From Acidithiobacillus sulfurivorans (GTDB lineage Bacteria; Pseudomonadota; Gammaproteobacteria; Acidithiobacillales; Acidithiobacillaceae), in NCBI RefSeq assembly GCF_018853815.1, contig NZ_JAAOMP010000075.1, positions 1 through 64,000 of the forward strand: a stretch of DNA of 64,000 nucleotides, given 5' to 3'. This document shows positions 9,635-18,621 of the stretch, one piece after another. A program made the position numbers and the translations under genes. Within the stretch, counting starts at the first letter, position 1. The number at the start of each line of letters is the position of its first letter. The notes below the pieces were generated by a model. That model made no database searches. It was not told the DNA's origin and saw only the letters and a program-made list of their open reading frames with translations.

Positions 9635-11082
9635 GGGCGAAGAGCCTCCATCGCTACCTGTTGGTCATAAAAGGGGGTTTTCTGACCCATGATTTCCTGG
9701 GTCCGTTCATGCCCTTTACCGGCAATCAGCACCCAATCCCCTGTTTGGGCATGGCGGATGGCATGGCGGATGGCCGCCGCCCGATCATGGATGACCTCGA
9801 CGGCTTCAGGATGCTGCATGCCAGCAAGAATGTCGCGGATAATATGGGCGGCATTTTCACTGCGGGGATTGTCATCGGTGAGGATGACCTGATCGGCCAG
9901 ACGTTCGGCAACTTCTCCCATTTCCGGGCGTTTACCCCGATCCCGATCGCCGCCGCAGCCGAAAACCACAAGGATTTGCCCTTTGGCAACGGCGCGAATA
10001 TCCTGAACAATGCGTTCCAGTGCATCGGGCGTGTGGGCGTAGTCAATCATGACCTGCGCCTTGCCGGACGTGGCCGGGAGGCGCTGATAACGTCCTTCGG
10101 GCAAATTGAGTTGGTGAATGTCAGCGTCACTGACCTCCCAGCCTAGCCCGTTTGCGGTGCTCAGGGCGGCCAACAGGTTTTGGACATTGCTGACACCAAT
10201 GAGTGGGCTACGGATTTGCCGTAATTCTTCTGCAGTTTGCAGGGTCAGGAGCGTGCCACTGGCCCCGGCATGTATTTCCCTGGCCTGAAAATCGCAGGCA
10301 CCTGATCCAAAACCCAGAATTTTTACGGAGAGATCTATTTGCTGCGCAATTTGTGCGGAAAAAGGATCGTCCTGATTGAGTACGGCCAGCTTCAGATTGG
10401 GGCATTTGAACAAGCGGGCTTTGGCTGCGCCGTATTGATGCATGTCGCCATGAAAATCCAGATGATCACGACTGAGATTGGTAAACACCGCTGCCGTGAA
10501 TGGTACGGCGGCTACCCGCTCTAGGGCCAGGGCATGCGAGGAGACTTCCAGAGCAATGACTTTGGCACCCTGATCCCGGAGTAGGGCCAGAGTCTCCCAG
10601 AGACGCACGGCTTCCGGGGTGGTGTTGGCATGGGGGACGAGCGCATCAACCGGCCCGTAGCCCAATGTTCCGATAATCATGGCCGGTTGTGGTGCGAGTT
10701 CGGCAATCAGCCGCGTGACGCTACTTTTGCCATTGGTCCCGGTCACGCCGATCAATAGCGGTGCTGTTCCTTCATCCCAGCGATGCCAACGGCGCAAGGC
10801 CTGGCCGAGCTTGTCGCGGAGGTCAGGAGTCTGCCAGCAAACAGGGCTATCACCTTGCGGAATAACGGCCTCATGCCCGGCTTCCAGAACGGCGGCCACG
10901 GCCCCCGCCTTCCAGGCGTCCGCCAGAAACTGATCGGCATCGCCACGATGATTGTCTAATCCTACATAAAGCATACCCGGCTGCAACCGGCGGGTATCTG
11001 TTTCGATTCCGGTTACAGCCAGTTCCCTGAGGGCGGCAGGTATGGCATCAAATAGCCGGGATAGGGGTTCAGTGCGCTGCAT
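9631..11082 (-). CDS. murE: UDP-MurNAc-L-Ala-D-Glu--meso-diaminopimelate ligase
   Basis: MurE adds the third peptide residue. The 483-residue protein has the loop VTGTNGKSSVTRL and the DNPRSE motif that in characterised MurE enzymes marks meso-diaminopimelate specificity, as expected for a Gram-negative. The ATG here is preceded by GGAG at 6 nt; a GTG one codon upstream is possible but worse spaced. The start lies inside the end of ftsI (14-base overlap). A 12-base tandem duplication near the 3' end encodes AIRHAIRHA. Confidence 0.95.
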   Translation of the reverse strand: MQRTEPLSRLFDAIPAALRELAVTGIETDTRRLQPGMLYVGLDNHRGDADQFLADAWKAGAVAAVLEAGHEAVIPQGDSPVCWQTPDLRDKLGQALRRWHRWDEGTAPLLIGVTGTNGKSSVTRLIAELAPQPAMIIGTLGYGPVDALVPHANTTPEAVRLWETLALLRDQGAKVIALEVSSHALALERVAAVPFTAAVFTNLSRDHLDFHGDMHQYGAAKARLFKCPNLKLAVLNQDDPFSAQIAQQIDLSVKILGFGSGACDFQAREIHAGASGTLLTLQTAEELRQIRSPLIGVSNVQNLLAALSTANGLGWEVSDADIHQLNLPEGRYQRLPATSGKAQVMIDYAHTPDALERIVQDIRAVAKGQILVVFGCGGDRDRGKRPEMGEVAERLADQVILTDDNPRSENAAHIIRDILAGMQHPEAVEVIHDRAAAIRHAIRHAQTGDWVLIAGKGHERTQEIMGQKTPFYDQQVAMEALRP

Positions 11083-12847
11083 CACCAGCTCCTTCTGCCC
11101 ATTGTTGGGCTTCGGCGGCAGTGCTGTATGAATGTTTGGCAGTAGTTTTCAGAAGACTCGGGTCTGGTTGAATCCCCATGTTTTGCAGGGCAGCTGCCAT
11201 GGTCACCCGAAATACCGGTGCTGCCACGACTCCGCCATATCGCCATCCCTGGGTCGGAGCGCGTACCACGACGGCCATCACCAGGCGTGGATCCTGAGCA
11301 GGTGCAAAGCCTACAAAGCTGGTGTTCACCAGGTTTTTATGGAAGCCACCTTTGCCGTTGGCCATGATGGAAGTCCCGGTTTTACCCGCTACCTGGTAAC
11401 CCGGGATGCTGGCCAGAAAGCCGGTGCCGCCCGGACTGGTAACGCCGCTCAGCCATCGGCTCAGTCGTGCGGCGGTGGGTGCAGGCATAATCCGAATCCC
11501 GTTTACTGAGCTGGTATCCTGACGGATCAGGGTGGGTGCTACATAAACGCCATGGTTGGCAATGGCCGCATAAGCGGCCGCCAGTTGCAGGGGGGTTACC
11601 GATAAACCATATCCATAAGCCATCGCTGCCCTGCGGGCAATATCCCACCCCTGCCAGGCCGGCAGCATTCCGGCACTTTCTCCGGGTAGCCCCAGACCGC
11701 TGCCTTGTCCAAAACCAGCCTGATGGAGCATTTGAAAAAGATCCGCCGGAGGAGTGCGCAAGGATATTTTCGCGGCCCCGATGTTGCTTGAATATTTAAG
11801 GACTTGCGCCAGATCCAGATTATTGTGACGGACATCATCCTGGATACAGAAGCGGGCAACTCGAAAACAGTTGGTGTTGACGTTGAAGGTACTGTCGGGC
11901 TGGATACTATTATCGTCCAGTGCCGCTGCAATGGTGAAGGGTTTCATCACGGAGCCGGGTTCAAAGGTGTCGGCAACGGCCCGATTATTATAAAGACCAG
12001 CCTGATAATCATGGCGATCATTGGGGTTGAAAGCAGGATAACTGACCATGGCCAGGACTTCACCGGTCCGGGCATTCATGAGCACCGCTGCGCCGGATCG
12101 GGCCTGGAAGCGTTGCACGGCCGAGGCCAGAGCGGTGTAAGCCACATATTGAAGATTGCGGTCAATGCTCAAAGTCAGGACTTTGCCGGGCTGAGCAGAA
12201 CGGGAAGGGCCGTGCAAGCTCAGCGGATGGCCGTAATTGTCACGTAACCCGGTTTCTTCCCCCGCCTTGCCGGTTAACCACTGGTTATAGGTCAGCTCCA
12301 ATCCTTCAATGCCTTTACCATCAACATTGGTAAATCCGATCAGTGGGGCCGCAATGCTTCCGGCAGGATAATAACGGCGATTCTCGGTGAGGCTATGCAA
12401 GCCGGGAATATGCAGTGCCGTGATTTTTTCGGCCCGTTCAGGACTGATCTGGCGGGCGATAAAGGCAAAATGGCTGGCGCCCGTGTTGACGCGGTCATGG
12501 AGTTCGTTGACGCTGATTCCCAGGGCGGAAGCCACAAGCGGCCATTGATTTTCCTGGTGGATAAATAATTGCGGGTCTACCCAAAGGGTTTTGACCGGTA
12601 CGGACAAAGCCAGAGGTTTACCATCGCGGTCAACAATGGGACCGCGTTGCACCGGCAAAGGAAAATGACGCAAATAGCGTTGGGCTCCCTGGTCGCGTAA
12701 AAATGGACCATGTTCCACCTGGGCGCGCCAGGCCTGAGCCATGACTGCAGCAAAGGCGAGTGTTACGGCTGCCCAAACGGCCGTCGCCCGCCACGCTGGT
12801 AATGCGCGTGCGGGGATTTTAGCCGGATAGGCAGGGGCCCTGTTCAC
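11069..12847 (-). CDS. ftsI: Septal peptidoglycan transpeptidase FtsI (PBP3)
   Basis: FtsI is the bitopic penicillin-binding protein that crosslinks septal peptidoglycan with FtsW. The 592-residue protein has one N-terminal membrane segment (about residues 20-40), a dimerisation domain, and the three transpeptidase motifs: SxxK in EPGSVMKPF, SSN in KYSSNIGA and KTG in VAGKTGTS. The GTG start overlaps the ftsL stop (GTGA). It is a normal high-molecular-weight class B protein with no odd features. Confidence 0.96.
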   Translation of the reverse strand: MNRAPAYPAKIPARALPAWRATAVWAAVTLAFAAVMAQAWRAQVEHGPFLRDQGAQRYLRHFPLPVQRGPIVDRDGKPLALSVPVKTLWVDPQLFIHQENQWPLVASALGISVNELHDRVNTGASHFAFIARQISPERAEKITALHIPGLHSLTENRRYYPAGSIAAPLIGFTNVDGKGIEGLELTYNQWLTGKAGEETGLRDNYGHPLSLHGPSRSAQPGKVLTLSIDRNLQYVAYTALASAVQRFQARSGAAVLMNARTGEVLAMVSYPAFNPNDRHDYQAGLYNNRAVADTFEPGSVMKPFTIAAALDDNSIQPDSTFNVNTNCFRVARFCIQDDVRHNNLDLAQVLKYSSNIGAAKISLRTPPADLFQMLHQAGFGQGSGLGLPGESAGMLPAWQGWDIARRAAMAYGYGLSVTPLQLAAAYAAIANHGVYVAPTLIRQDTSSVNGIRIMPAPTAARLSRWLSGVTSPGGTGFLASIPGYQVAGKTGTSIMANGKGGFHKNLVNTSFVGFAPAQDPRLVMAVVVRAPTQGWRYGGVVAAPVFRVTMAAALQNMGIQPDPSLLKTTAKHSYSTAAEAQQWAEGAGDAAH

Positions 12848-13107
12848 TGAGCTTTCACCATAACAATCTGATTATTTTTGGGCGCACTTAAGCCCAGTTT
12901 CTGCCGGGCGATATCGCCAACGCGCGCATTGGAGGCGAGCGTGGCCTGCTCCAGTTGCAGCTGCCCCCAGCGATTATCCAGGGCAAAATGTTTCGCCTGT
13001 GCTTCCTGCAAGGCAATAAACTGGCTTCGGGTGCTTTCCCGTGCAGCCACTATACCGAGCAGGGTTACCATGATGAGAATGGCGAGAATTACCGTATTAC
13101 GCCGCAT
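12844..13107 (-). CDS. ftsL: Cell division protein FtsL
   Basis: FtsL is a small bitopic protein that forms the FtsQLB complex. The 87-residue product has a membrane segment at about residues 5-22 followed by a heptad-rich helix, the expected architecture. The start MRRNTVILAIL has a GGAGTGAGCG leader; a longer reading upstream would run through rsmH in another frame and is not credible. It overlaps the rsmH stop by 11 bases and ftsI by 4. Assignment rests on position and topology because FtsL sequences diverge quickly. Confidence 0.88.
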   Translation of the reverse strand: MRRNTVILAILIMVTLLGIVAARESTRSQFIALQEAQAKHFALDNRWGQLQLEQATLASNARVGDIARQKLGLSAPKNNQIVMVKAQ

Positions 13108-14056
13108 GACGCTCACTCCTTTCGGCCACTCTGAGTACCGCTGAACGGGAACGGGGGTTCCTCTGGATTTCTTCCGTACTGGCATGAATGGCCTTGCCGA
13201 CTGCGCACCATGGTAACGGTGGGATTTCCGTGGCGCGCAACGGCAGGTCGCTGCTGACCCGAAAAGCATCTGCCCGGAAAAAGCGTTTGACCATGCGATC
13301 TTCCAGTGAATGAAAGCTGATGATGGCCAGGCGTCCGCCAGCACGCAGTACTGCCATGGCCTCGGGAAGAAACTGTTCCAACTCTTCCAGTTCATGGTTG
13401 ATAAAAATACGAATGCCTTGAAAGCTGCGCGTCGCCGGATTCAATCCGGAGTCGTGACGGGGAATGACCTCGGCGATGAGTTCGGCAAGCTCGCCGGTGC
13501 GCTGCAAGGGGGATTGCGCACGACACTTGACGATTTTGCGGGCAATGGCGCGGGCAAATCGTTCTTCGCCGTAATTTTTCAGCACCTGGCTGATTTCTGC
13601 TTCAGGAGCGCTGTTCAACCATTCGGCGGCACTGATGCCGCTGTCGGGATCCATGCGCATGTCCAGAGGGCCGTCACGGAGGAAGCTGAAGCCACGTTCG
13701 GCTTCGTCGAGTTGCGGGGAAGAGACGCCCAGATCGGCGAGAATCGCATCCACATTTTCCCAGCCAAGGCTTTCCACAACGCTGCGGATTTCACTGAAAC
13801 GTGCCTGGCGGATCAATACCCGGTCATCGTCGGCAAAGCGGTCTTTCAGCGCTGCGATGGCACTGGGGTCGCGGTCGAGGATCAACAACAGATCCCGATG
13901 CTGAAGCTTTTCCAGCAGTGCCGCACTATGCCCGCCACGGCCTCCGGTCACATCCACACAACGTCGGGCTTGGCCCTCGTTGAGAGCGGGTTGGAGCATG
14001 GCGACGCTTTCCTGCAGAAGCACCGTAATGTGAGATCCTGACGCGGGTATGTTCAC
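13097..14056 (-). CDS. rsmH: 16S rRNA (cytosine(1402)-N(4))-methyltransferase
   Basis: RsmH (MraW) uses SAM to N4-methylate C1402 in the ribosomal P site. The 319-residue protein starts at a GTG that overlaps the mraZ stop (GTGA) and continues with HITVLLQESV, the usual RsmH N-terminus. The SAM-binding motif DVTGGRGGHSAALLE is close behind, and a conserved FHSLEDRMVKRFF segment lies near the C-terminus. A longer open frame upstream overlaps mraZ and was rejected. Confidence 0.95.
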   Translation of the reverse strand: MNIPASGSHITVLLQESVAMLQPALNEGQARRCVDVTGGRGGHSAALLEKLQHRDLLLILDRDPSAIAALKDRFADDDRVLIRQARFSEIRSVVESLGWENVDAILADLGVSSPQLDEAERGFSFLRDGPLDMRMDPDSGISAAEWLNSAPEAEISQVLKNYGEERFARAIARKIVKCRAQSPLQRTGELAELIAEVIPRHDSGLNPATRSFQGIRIFINHELEELEQFLPEAMAVLRAGGRLAIISFHSLEDRMVKRFFRADAFRVSSDLPLRATEIPPLPWCAVGKAIHASTEEIQRNPRSRSAVLRVAERSERHAA

Positions 14057-14508
14057 AGGACGAGGTCTCCCAGGCTGGCAAATCCATCGTTGTTGTTCAG
14101 ACTGTTTTCCTGGTAGCGATCCCAGCATTGGGCATCCCAGATTTCGAATTTGTTGATCTGACCGACGACGACCAGTTCCTTGTCGATTTCTGCGAAGCGG
14201 CGCAGATTGGGTGAAAGCAGAATGCGGGCCTGACTGTCGAGACGCATCTCTTCCGATTGCCCGACAAACATCCGCTGAAACTGGCGGGCGACTGGATTGT
14301 TGCCGGGGAGTTCGGCCACTCGGGCTTCCACTTTTTCCCAGGTGGGAAGGGGGTAGGCCACCAGGCAATGTTCCCCCGGGCGGCTTTGCACATCGATGGT
14401 AACCACAATCTGGCCGTCGCAATGGTCATTCAGCCAGTCGCGGAAGCGGGCCGGGACGTTCATGCGTCCCTTGCTGTCGAGATTATGCCGGTGCGTTCCC
14501 CTAAACAT
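14053..14508 (-). CDS. mraZ: Transcriptional regulator MraZ
   Basis: MraZ is the DNA-binding repressor of the dcw operon and binds TGGG-type repeats in its own promoter. The 151-residue protein has two AbrB-like half-domains with the paired motifs DSKGRMNVPARFR and DSQARILLSPNLRRF. The start MFRGTHRHNLD is conserved in the family; the open frame continues upstream across the promoter but is not coding. Three matching boxes lie just upstream, so autoregulation is likely. Confidence 0.95.
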   Translation of the reverse strand: MFRGTHRHNLDSKGRMNVPARFRDWLNDHCDGQIVVTIDVQSRPGEHCLVAYPLPTWEKVEARVAELPGNNPVARQFQRMFVGQSEEMRLDSQARILLSPNLRRFAEIDKELVVVGQINKFEIWDAQCWDRYQENSLNNNDGFASLGDLVL

Positions 14509-14530
14509 TTTGCGTTTTATTCTCCAAAAC

Positions 14531-14560
14531 CTTCCACTTTGACCCACTTTTCCCCACAAG
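14531..14560 (-). promoter_or_regulatory. MraZ box array (three 10-bp repeats)
   Basis: On the minus strand the sequence reads GTGGGGAAAA, GTGGGTCAAA, GTGGAAGG, three GTGG-starting units spaced exactly 10 bases, one helical turn. Known MraZ operators are TGGG repeats with this spacing. They lie between the predicted transcription start and the mraZ start codon, a position suited to repression. Confidence 0.8.
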
Positions 14561-14564
14561 TTGA

Positions 14565-14593
14565 AGAATAGAGGGCGCACATCTGGCTGTCAA
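14565..14593 (-). promoter_or_regulatory. Sigma-70 promoter of the dcw operon
   Basis: On the minus strand a consensus -35 TTGACA is separated by 17 bases from a -10 TATTCT. Transcription would begin just before or within the first MraZ box. No other promoter of this quality was seen inside the cluster, so it probably drives most of the division genes. Confidence 0.78.
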
Positions 14594-14833
14594 GGAGAAA
14601 TATTGAATAATTACGGCATGTTAGAGCATGTTGATAAAGCTGTATAAAACACTTTAAAGGGTTCTTGTAATTATTGGATTATGCAGTACAAAGTGATTTT
14701 GAACGTGTCTGTTGGAAAATCAGGAGAGCAGCTGCATGTATCATGATATAAATAAATTGTCTATTTATTTCATTAAGTTGGATCGCTTTGTCGGTGTTTC
14801 TGTCAGAAGCAGATGACGAAGGGAGTAAAAATT
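14594..14833. other. A+T-rich spacer between rnpB and the mraZ promoter
   Basis: About 240 bases with no credible gene. It holds a short A+T inverted repeat (AAATAAAT/ATTTATTT at 14750-14770) and a GCATGTT repeated 10 bases apart near 14615-14632. A minus-strand open frame here runs into RNase P RNA and lacks coding character. The rnpB transcript must end in this stretch, but no strong hairpin terminator was found beyond a short U run right after the P1 helix. Confidence 0.5.
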
Positions 14834-15174
14834 GGAGTGGGCCGATAAGCCGGGTTCTGTCGTGGACGACCATTCCTCTAGGCCTGCACTTACGCACAGG
14901 CTCCAGCAATCTACCCGCATGCACCGCGGACCACGGTATCGCATGCCTATTTGATCTTGCTCCAGGCGGGGTTTTCCCTGCCATTTCCGTTACCGGAAAT
15001 GCGGTGCGCTCTTACCGCACCTTTTCACCCTTACCGGCGCTTGCGCGCTTGGCGGTATATTTTCTGTGGCACTTTCCGTAGGCTCACGCCCCCCGGCCGT
15101 TAACCGGCGCCTTGCCCTATGGAGCCCGGACTTTCCTCTCCGGATAAATCCGCAGCGGTCGTCTGGCCCACTCC
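14834..15174 (-). ncRNA. rnpB: RNase P RNA (type A)
   Basis: This is the catalytic RNA of RNase P, which trims the 5' leader of pre-tRNAs. The first 10 bases (GGAGTGGGCC) pair perfectly with the last 10 (GGCCCACTCC) to form helix P1. The 5' conserved region GAGGAAAGTCCGGGCTCC and the 3' conserved region ACAGAACCCGGCTTATCGG are both present and correctly placed, and the length of about 341 nt fits bacterial type A RNAs. It lies directly upstream of the dcw operon on the same strand but has its own promoter. Confidence 0.96.
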
Positions 15175-15181
15175 GAGGCGG

Positions 15182-15210
15182 ATCATACGCGCTTTCAACA
15201 GGACTGTCAG
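15182..15210 (-). promoter_or_regulatory. Sigma-70 promoter of rnpB
   Basis: On the minus strand CTGACA is followed after exactly 17 bases by TATGAT, and the first base of the P1 helix lies 7 bases beyond the -10. Position and spacing agree with the RNA 5' end, which makes this one of the best-supported promoters in the window. Confidence 0.8.
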
Positions 15211-15303
15211 AAGAAAAACCATCCATTTTGCGAACTATACTTTTTTCACATGGATATGTGGTGTATCAGGTATCCGGTACTGTTTACTGAAGGAGTGAAT
15301 ATC

Positions 15304-15570
15304 ATGATTACTGACAATTTTCTGGATGAAGCACGCGATGTCCCCTCAACCACGCCGATGGAAAGGGTGGTGGCCTGGTCCATTTTCCGCAGTCGGGAGG
15401 ACGCCAGGAAACTGCTCGACCACGTGCATTTGGCGCCCGGGCAGGCGCTGGTAGGCGGGCACAGTCAGGACAGTGTGGCCGCTTATTGGTGGGTTGGTGT
15501 GCAGGTGCAGGACATGAGCCAATGGGGCAATGCTACGGCGGTCAACAAGCGGGGTCGCTTGGGAGATTGA
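15304..15570 (+). CDS. Hypothetical 88-residue protein
   Basis: No family was recognised. The 88-residue soluble product begins MITDNFLDEARD and has an AAGGAG ribosome site 8 bases before its ATG. It has no signal peptide or membrane segment; notable are paired tryptophans in AAYWWVGVQVQD. The gene is transcribed away from rnpB and its last 29 bases overlap the end of cca on the other strand. The good ribosome site and open length favour a real gene, but it could be lineage-specific. Confidence 0.6.
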   Translation: MITDNFLDEARDVPSTTPMERVVAWSIFRSREDARKLLDHVHLAPGQALVGGHSQDSVAAYWWVGVQVQDMSQWGNATAVNKRGRLGD

Positions 15571-16882
15571 AGGCGGGGATCCGGCCATGTAATGCCCTGA
15601 GTAGGGTTTCCTTGTTTTGGTGGTTGCCCAAAACCTGCCTCTGGTAGGCCCTGCGCAGGGCCTTGCCGAGTTCTGGTCCTGGAGGAACGCCGAGATCTAT
15701 GAGATCGTCGCCACGGATAAGCGCTTCAGGAAGTGTTTCCCAGAGCCCCAGTTTCTGCCAAATCTCGCGGGCATGCGTGATGGATGACAAATCACTGTGA
15801 CCGCCACCACGTGTATCGGCCTGGGCAACATCAAGGAGCAGGCTGCGGTCAGGAACGCGTAGAGCCAGACGAGCATAGGCCTGTTGCTTGGCCCGATCCC
15901 GAAACAGGGCGTGGGGAGCCCCGTGCCAACGGAGTAATGGTAAAATCTGTTGCTGAAGATGTTGACCGGGGAAATAGCGATTCAGGAAGTCGCGTGCCCG
16001 AGCAAGGGAATGTTCATGCCCGATGGCCCGCCAGCGATTTTGTGGATCGCGCCGGGTGCTGTCGGCTTTACCCAGATCATGCAAGAGGGCTGCCAGCATC
16101 AGGATGATGTCGCGTGCGGGCAGACCCTGGCGCAGGGTGGCGGCTTCGGCAAGCACTTTTCCCGTATGTATCCAGACATCTCCTTCAGGATGCGCATCCG
16201 GACGCTGAGGTACGGCCTGCAGCGCTTCGAGGGCCGGGAATGCGCGGATGCTGCCGGTGAGTGCCAGTGCATCCCAGGCTGTCTGCAGGTTGCAGCCACG
16301 CAGCAGGAGCGCCTCCCACTCCTTGCGCAGCCGTTCGGTAGGGATTTCCGACAGTTGTTCGGCCAGTTTTTGGCAATGTGGGATGCTGCTTGCTTCGAGA
16401 TGAAAATCCAGTTGCCCGACCAAACGCGCAGCCCGGAATGCTCTGAGAGGGTCATCAGCAAAGGTGTCGGGATTCACAATGCGCAGTCGTTTTTTCTGCA
16501 GATCACGCAGTCCACCCACAGCATCCAGTATTTGTCCGGAGCGCCAGTCCCAGGCCAGGGCATTGACCGTAAAATCACGACGTTGTACAGCAATGGACCA
16601 GGGCAGGTGCGGGTCGGTTTCGCCGCGTGTTTGGGGCAGGGTAAATTCCGCACCAGCAGCCACCCAGACTGCACAGCGACCACCCACCCGATGCGCAGCA
16701 AAAGGCGCCAGGCATTCTTCCAGTCGCGCTTCATTCAGTTCATGGATTTCCATATCCCAGTCATGAACGGGTAGCCCTAACAGGCTGTCACGAACTGCAC
16801 CGCCGACCAGCAGCGTCCTCGCCCCCGCACGTTCCAACGCGTTGATTATTGGCGTCAGTTTTGGCGGGATGAATATTTCCAT
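15542..16882 (-). CDS. cca: CCA tRNA nucleotidyltransferase with HD domain
   Basis: This class II enzyme adds or repairs the 3' CCA end of tRNAs. The 446-residue protein has the nucleotidyltransferase signature LVGGAVRDSLLG with catalytic acidic residues in DWDME at about residues 40-44, then RRDFTVNALAWD, an arm domain, and a C-terminal HD phosphohydrolase motif (AALLHDLGK) as in gammaproteobacterial Cca. It starts 4 bases after the acyl-CoA ligase stop and is probably in an operon with sspA. Poly(A) polymerase, a related enzyme, is less likely because of the HD domain. Confidence 0.9.
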   Translation of the reverse strand: MEIFIPPKLTPIINALERAGARTLLVGGAVRDSLLGLPVHDWDMEIHELNEARLEECLAPFAAHRVGGRCAVWVAAGAEFTLPQTRGETDPHLPWSIAVQRRDFTVNALAWDWRSGQILDAVGGLRDLQKKRLRIVNPDTFADDPLRAFRAARLVGQLDFHLEASSIPHCQKLAEQLSEIPTERLRKEWEALLLRGCNLQTAWDALALTGSIRAFPALEALQAVPQRPDAHPEGDVWIHTGKVLAEAATLRQGLPARDIILMLAALLHDLGKADSTRRDPQNRWRAIGHEHSLARARDFLNRYFPGQHLQQQILPLLRWHGAPHALFRDRAKQQAYARLALRVPDRSLLLDVAQADTRGGGHSDLSSITHAREIWQKLGLWETLPEALIRGDDLIDLGVPPGPELGKALRRAYQRQVLGNHQNKETLLRALHGRIPAFNLPSDPAC

Positions 16883-16886
16883 AACC

Positions 16887-18620
16887 CTAGTTTTTGCGCA
16901 TCTCGGTCAATAATCCGGCGTAGCGTTCGGCCACAACCCGACGTTTGATTTTCAGAGTAGGTGTGACTTCACCATGAGCTTCGCTCAGAGCTTCCGGCAA
17001 AATGGCAAAACGCCGTACCTGTTCATAGGAAGGCAGATCCTGCAGGGCGGTATGAATGCTTTCCTGTAAGGCCTTGCGCAAGATGCTTGCCTCAGGATTG
17101 GTGCCGAAGCGTTCCTGTACCTGTTCCGGATTGGGAAAAATCAGGGCACTCAGGTATGGAAGGCGGTCTCCGAAAACGACGGCCTGACTGATGAGCGCCT
17201 GGGCCATCAGGCGCATTTCAATTTTTTGTGGGGGAATGTTTTCGCCCGCCGAATTGACGATCAGATCTTTTTTGCGATCACAAATGCTCAGGTATCCATC
17301 GTCATCGAGGCTACCGACATCGCCGGTGTGTAACCAGCCATCCACAATGGTTTCCCGGGTGGCACTGTCATTATTCCAGTAGCCGGACATGATGGATGGC
17401 CCGCGCACCAGGATTTCGCCATCGGCGGCAATACGTCCTTGCAAATTAGGCAGGAAGCGGCCGACAGTTCCTGGTCGGATGTCATTCAGAGGATTGGCGG
17501 CGATGACCGGGCTGGTTTCGGTCATGCCATATCCCTCCACCACAGGCAGGCCGATGTCCAGAAAAAAACGGGTGATATCTGTATCCAGCGGGGCGCCTCC
17601 GGAAACGAAAAAGCGCAGGCGTCCTCCGAGTTTTTTGCGTAGCCCGGAGGCTAAAAGGCGGCGCGCGATATACCGTTGCCATGGAGGAACAGAACGATCG
17701 CTGGCACTTAGCCCGGCGCCGCGCTGCATGAAACGACCCAGCAGGCCACCGCGTTCCTCAATACCACGCCGGACCCGGCTGTAAAGTAACTGAAAAACTC
17801 TGGGAACAGCAATAACGATATCAGGATGAGCCGCTTCCATATCGCGCAAAACGGTATCAGGGCGTTCAGCATAGGCAACTTCCAGTCCGAGCAGGTAAGC
17901 GCCAAAATGCCCGGTCCCCCGCTCAAACACATGTGACAGCGGAAGAATGGACAGCAGTCGCTGGCCGCGTCGCAAGGGGACCAAAGGCAAAAAGCCGGCA
18001 ATATTACTGAGGATGTTACCATGACTGAGCATGACGCCTTTGGGCCATCCGGTTGTTCCGGAGGTGTAAACAATGCTGGCAATTTGCTCACGTTGCAATT
18101 CGCCAAGGCGTTCTGCCAGATCCTGTTTGTGCAGCGCGGTATTGTCCTGTTCGAGTTGTGCCCAGTGTTTCAGGCCAGCGCTTTGGGCTGCCTCAGGATT
18201 TCTGAGTAATATGCGTTCATGAGGAACCCCCCAACCCTCGCCACCCATTTTTTCCCACTCATTACTGCCCTCCAGCAACACCAGTCCGGCACCACTATCA
18301 CCCAGAACGTAGTGAATTTCCCGAGGACTAAAACTGGGGTATAGAGGAACCGTGATGGCACCAATGCTGAGAATGGCGAAATCCATAATGGCCCAGTCCA
18401 TGGAGTTGGGTGCCATCAATATGACTCTTTCTCCCCTTTTAACGCCCAGGCGCAGCAAGCCCTCAGCGCGCGCCTGTACCTGGGTCTGAAAATGGGCAGC
18501 ACTGACTTTCTGGAAGCCCTGTGGCTGGCGCTCCAGGGCAATACAGCCATTTGGATCCAGTGTGCAACGTGCGAACAGCCCTTCGGGCAGACTCCGAAAA
18601 CGATCAAGGTCTGCCATCAT
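16887..18620 (-). CDS. Long-chain acyl-CoA ligase (AMP-forming)
   Basis: This adenylate-forming enzyme activates a carboxylate, probably a long-chain fatty acid, to its CoA thioester. The 577-residue protein shows the P-loop-like YTSGTTGWPKGVMLSH, the GYGMTETSP motif, the TGD hinge motif (WLHTGDVG) and KKDLIVNSAGENIPP, all family markers of FadD15-type ligases. It lies one base after sspA and 4 bases before cca. The exact substrate cannot be read from the sequence. Confidence 0.88.
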   Translation of the reverse strand: MMADLDRFRSLPEGLFARCTLDPNGCIALERQPQGFQKVSAAHFQTQVQARAEGLLRLGVKRGERVILMAPNSMDWAIMDFAILSIGAITVPLYPSFSPREIHYVLGDSGAGLVLLEGSNEWEKMGGEGWGVPHERILLRNPEAAQSAGLKHWAQLEQDNTALHKQDLAERLGELQREQIASIVYTSGTTGWPKGVMLSHGNILSNIAGFLPLVPLRRGQRLLSILPLSHVFERGTGHFGAYLLGLEVAYAERPDTVLRDMEAAHPDIVIAVPRVFQLLYSRVRRGIEERGGLLGRFMQRGAGLSASDRSVPPWQRYIARRLLASGLRKKLGGRLRFFVSGGAPLDTDITRFFLDIGLPVVEGYGMTETSPVIAANPLNDIRPGTVGRFLPNLQGRIAADGEILVRGPSIMSGYWNNDSATRETIVDGWLHTGDVGSLDDDGYLSICDRKKDLIVNSAGENIPPQKIEMRLMAQALISQAVVFGDRLPYLSALIFPNPEQVQERFGTNPEASILRKALQESIHTALQDLPSYEQVRRFAILPEALSEAHGEVTPTLKIKRRVVAERYAGLLTEMRKN

Positions 18621-18621
18621 T

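Noticed and set aside
14750-14770. A+T inverted repeat downstream of rnpB as a terminator.
   Set aside because: The stem is only A-T pairs and lacks a following U run in the rnpB direction.
14679-14984. A 101-codon open frame on the minus strand.
   Set aside because: It runs through the 3' half of RNase P RNA into A+T-rich spacer and has no protein-like composition.
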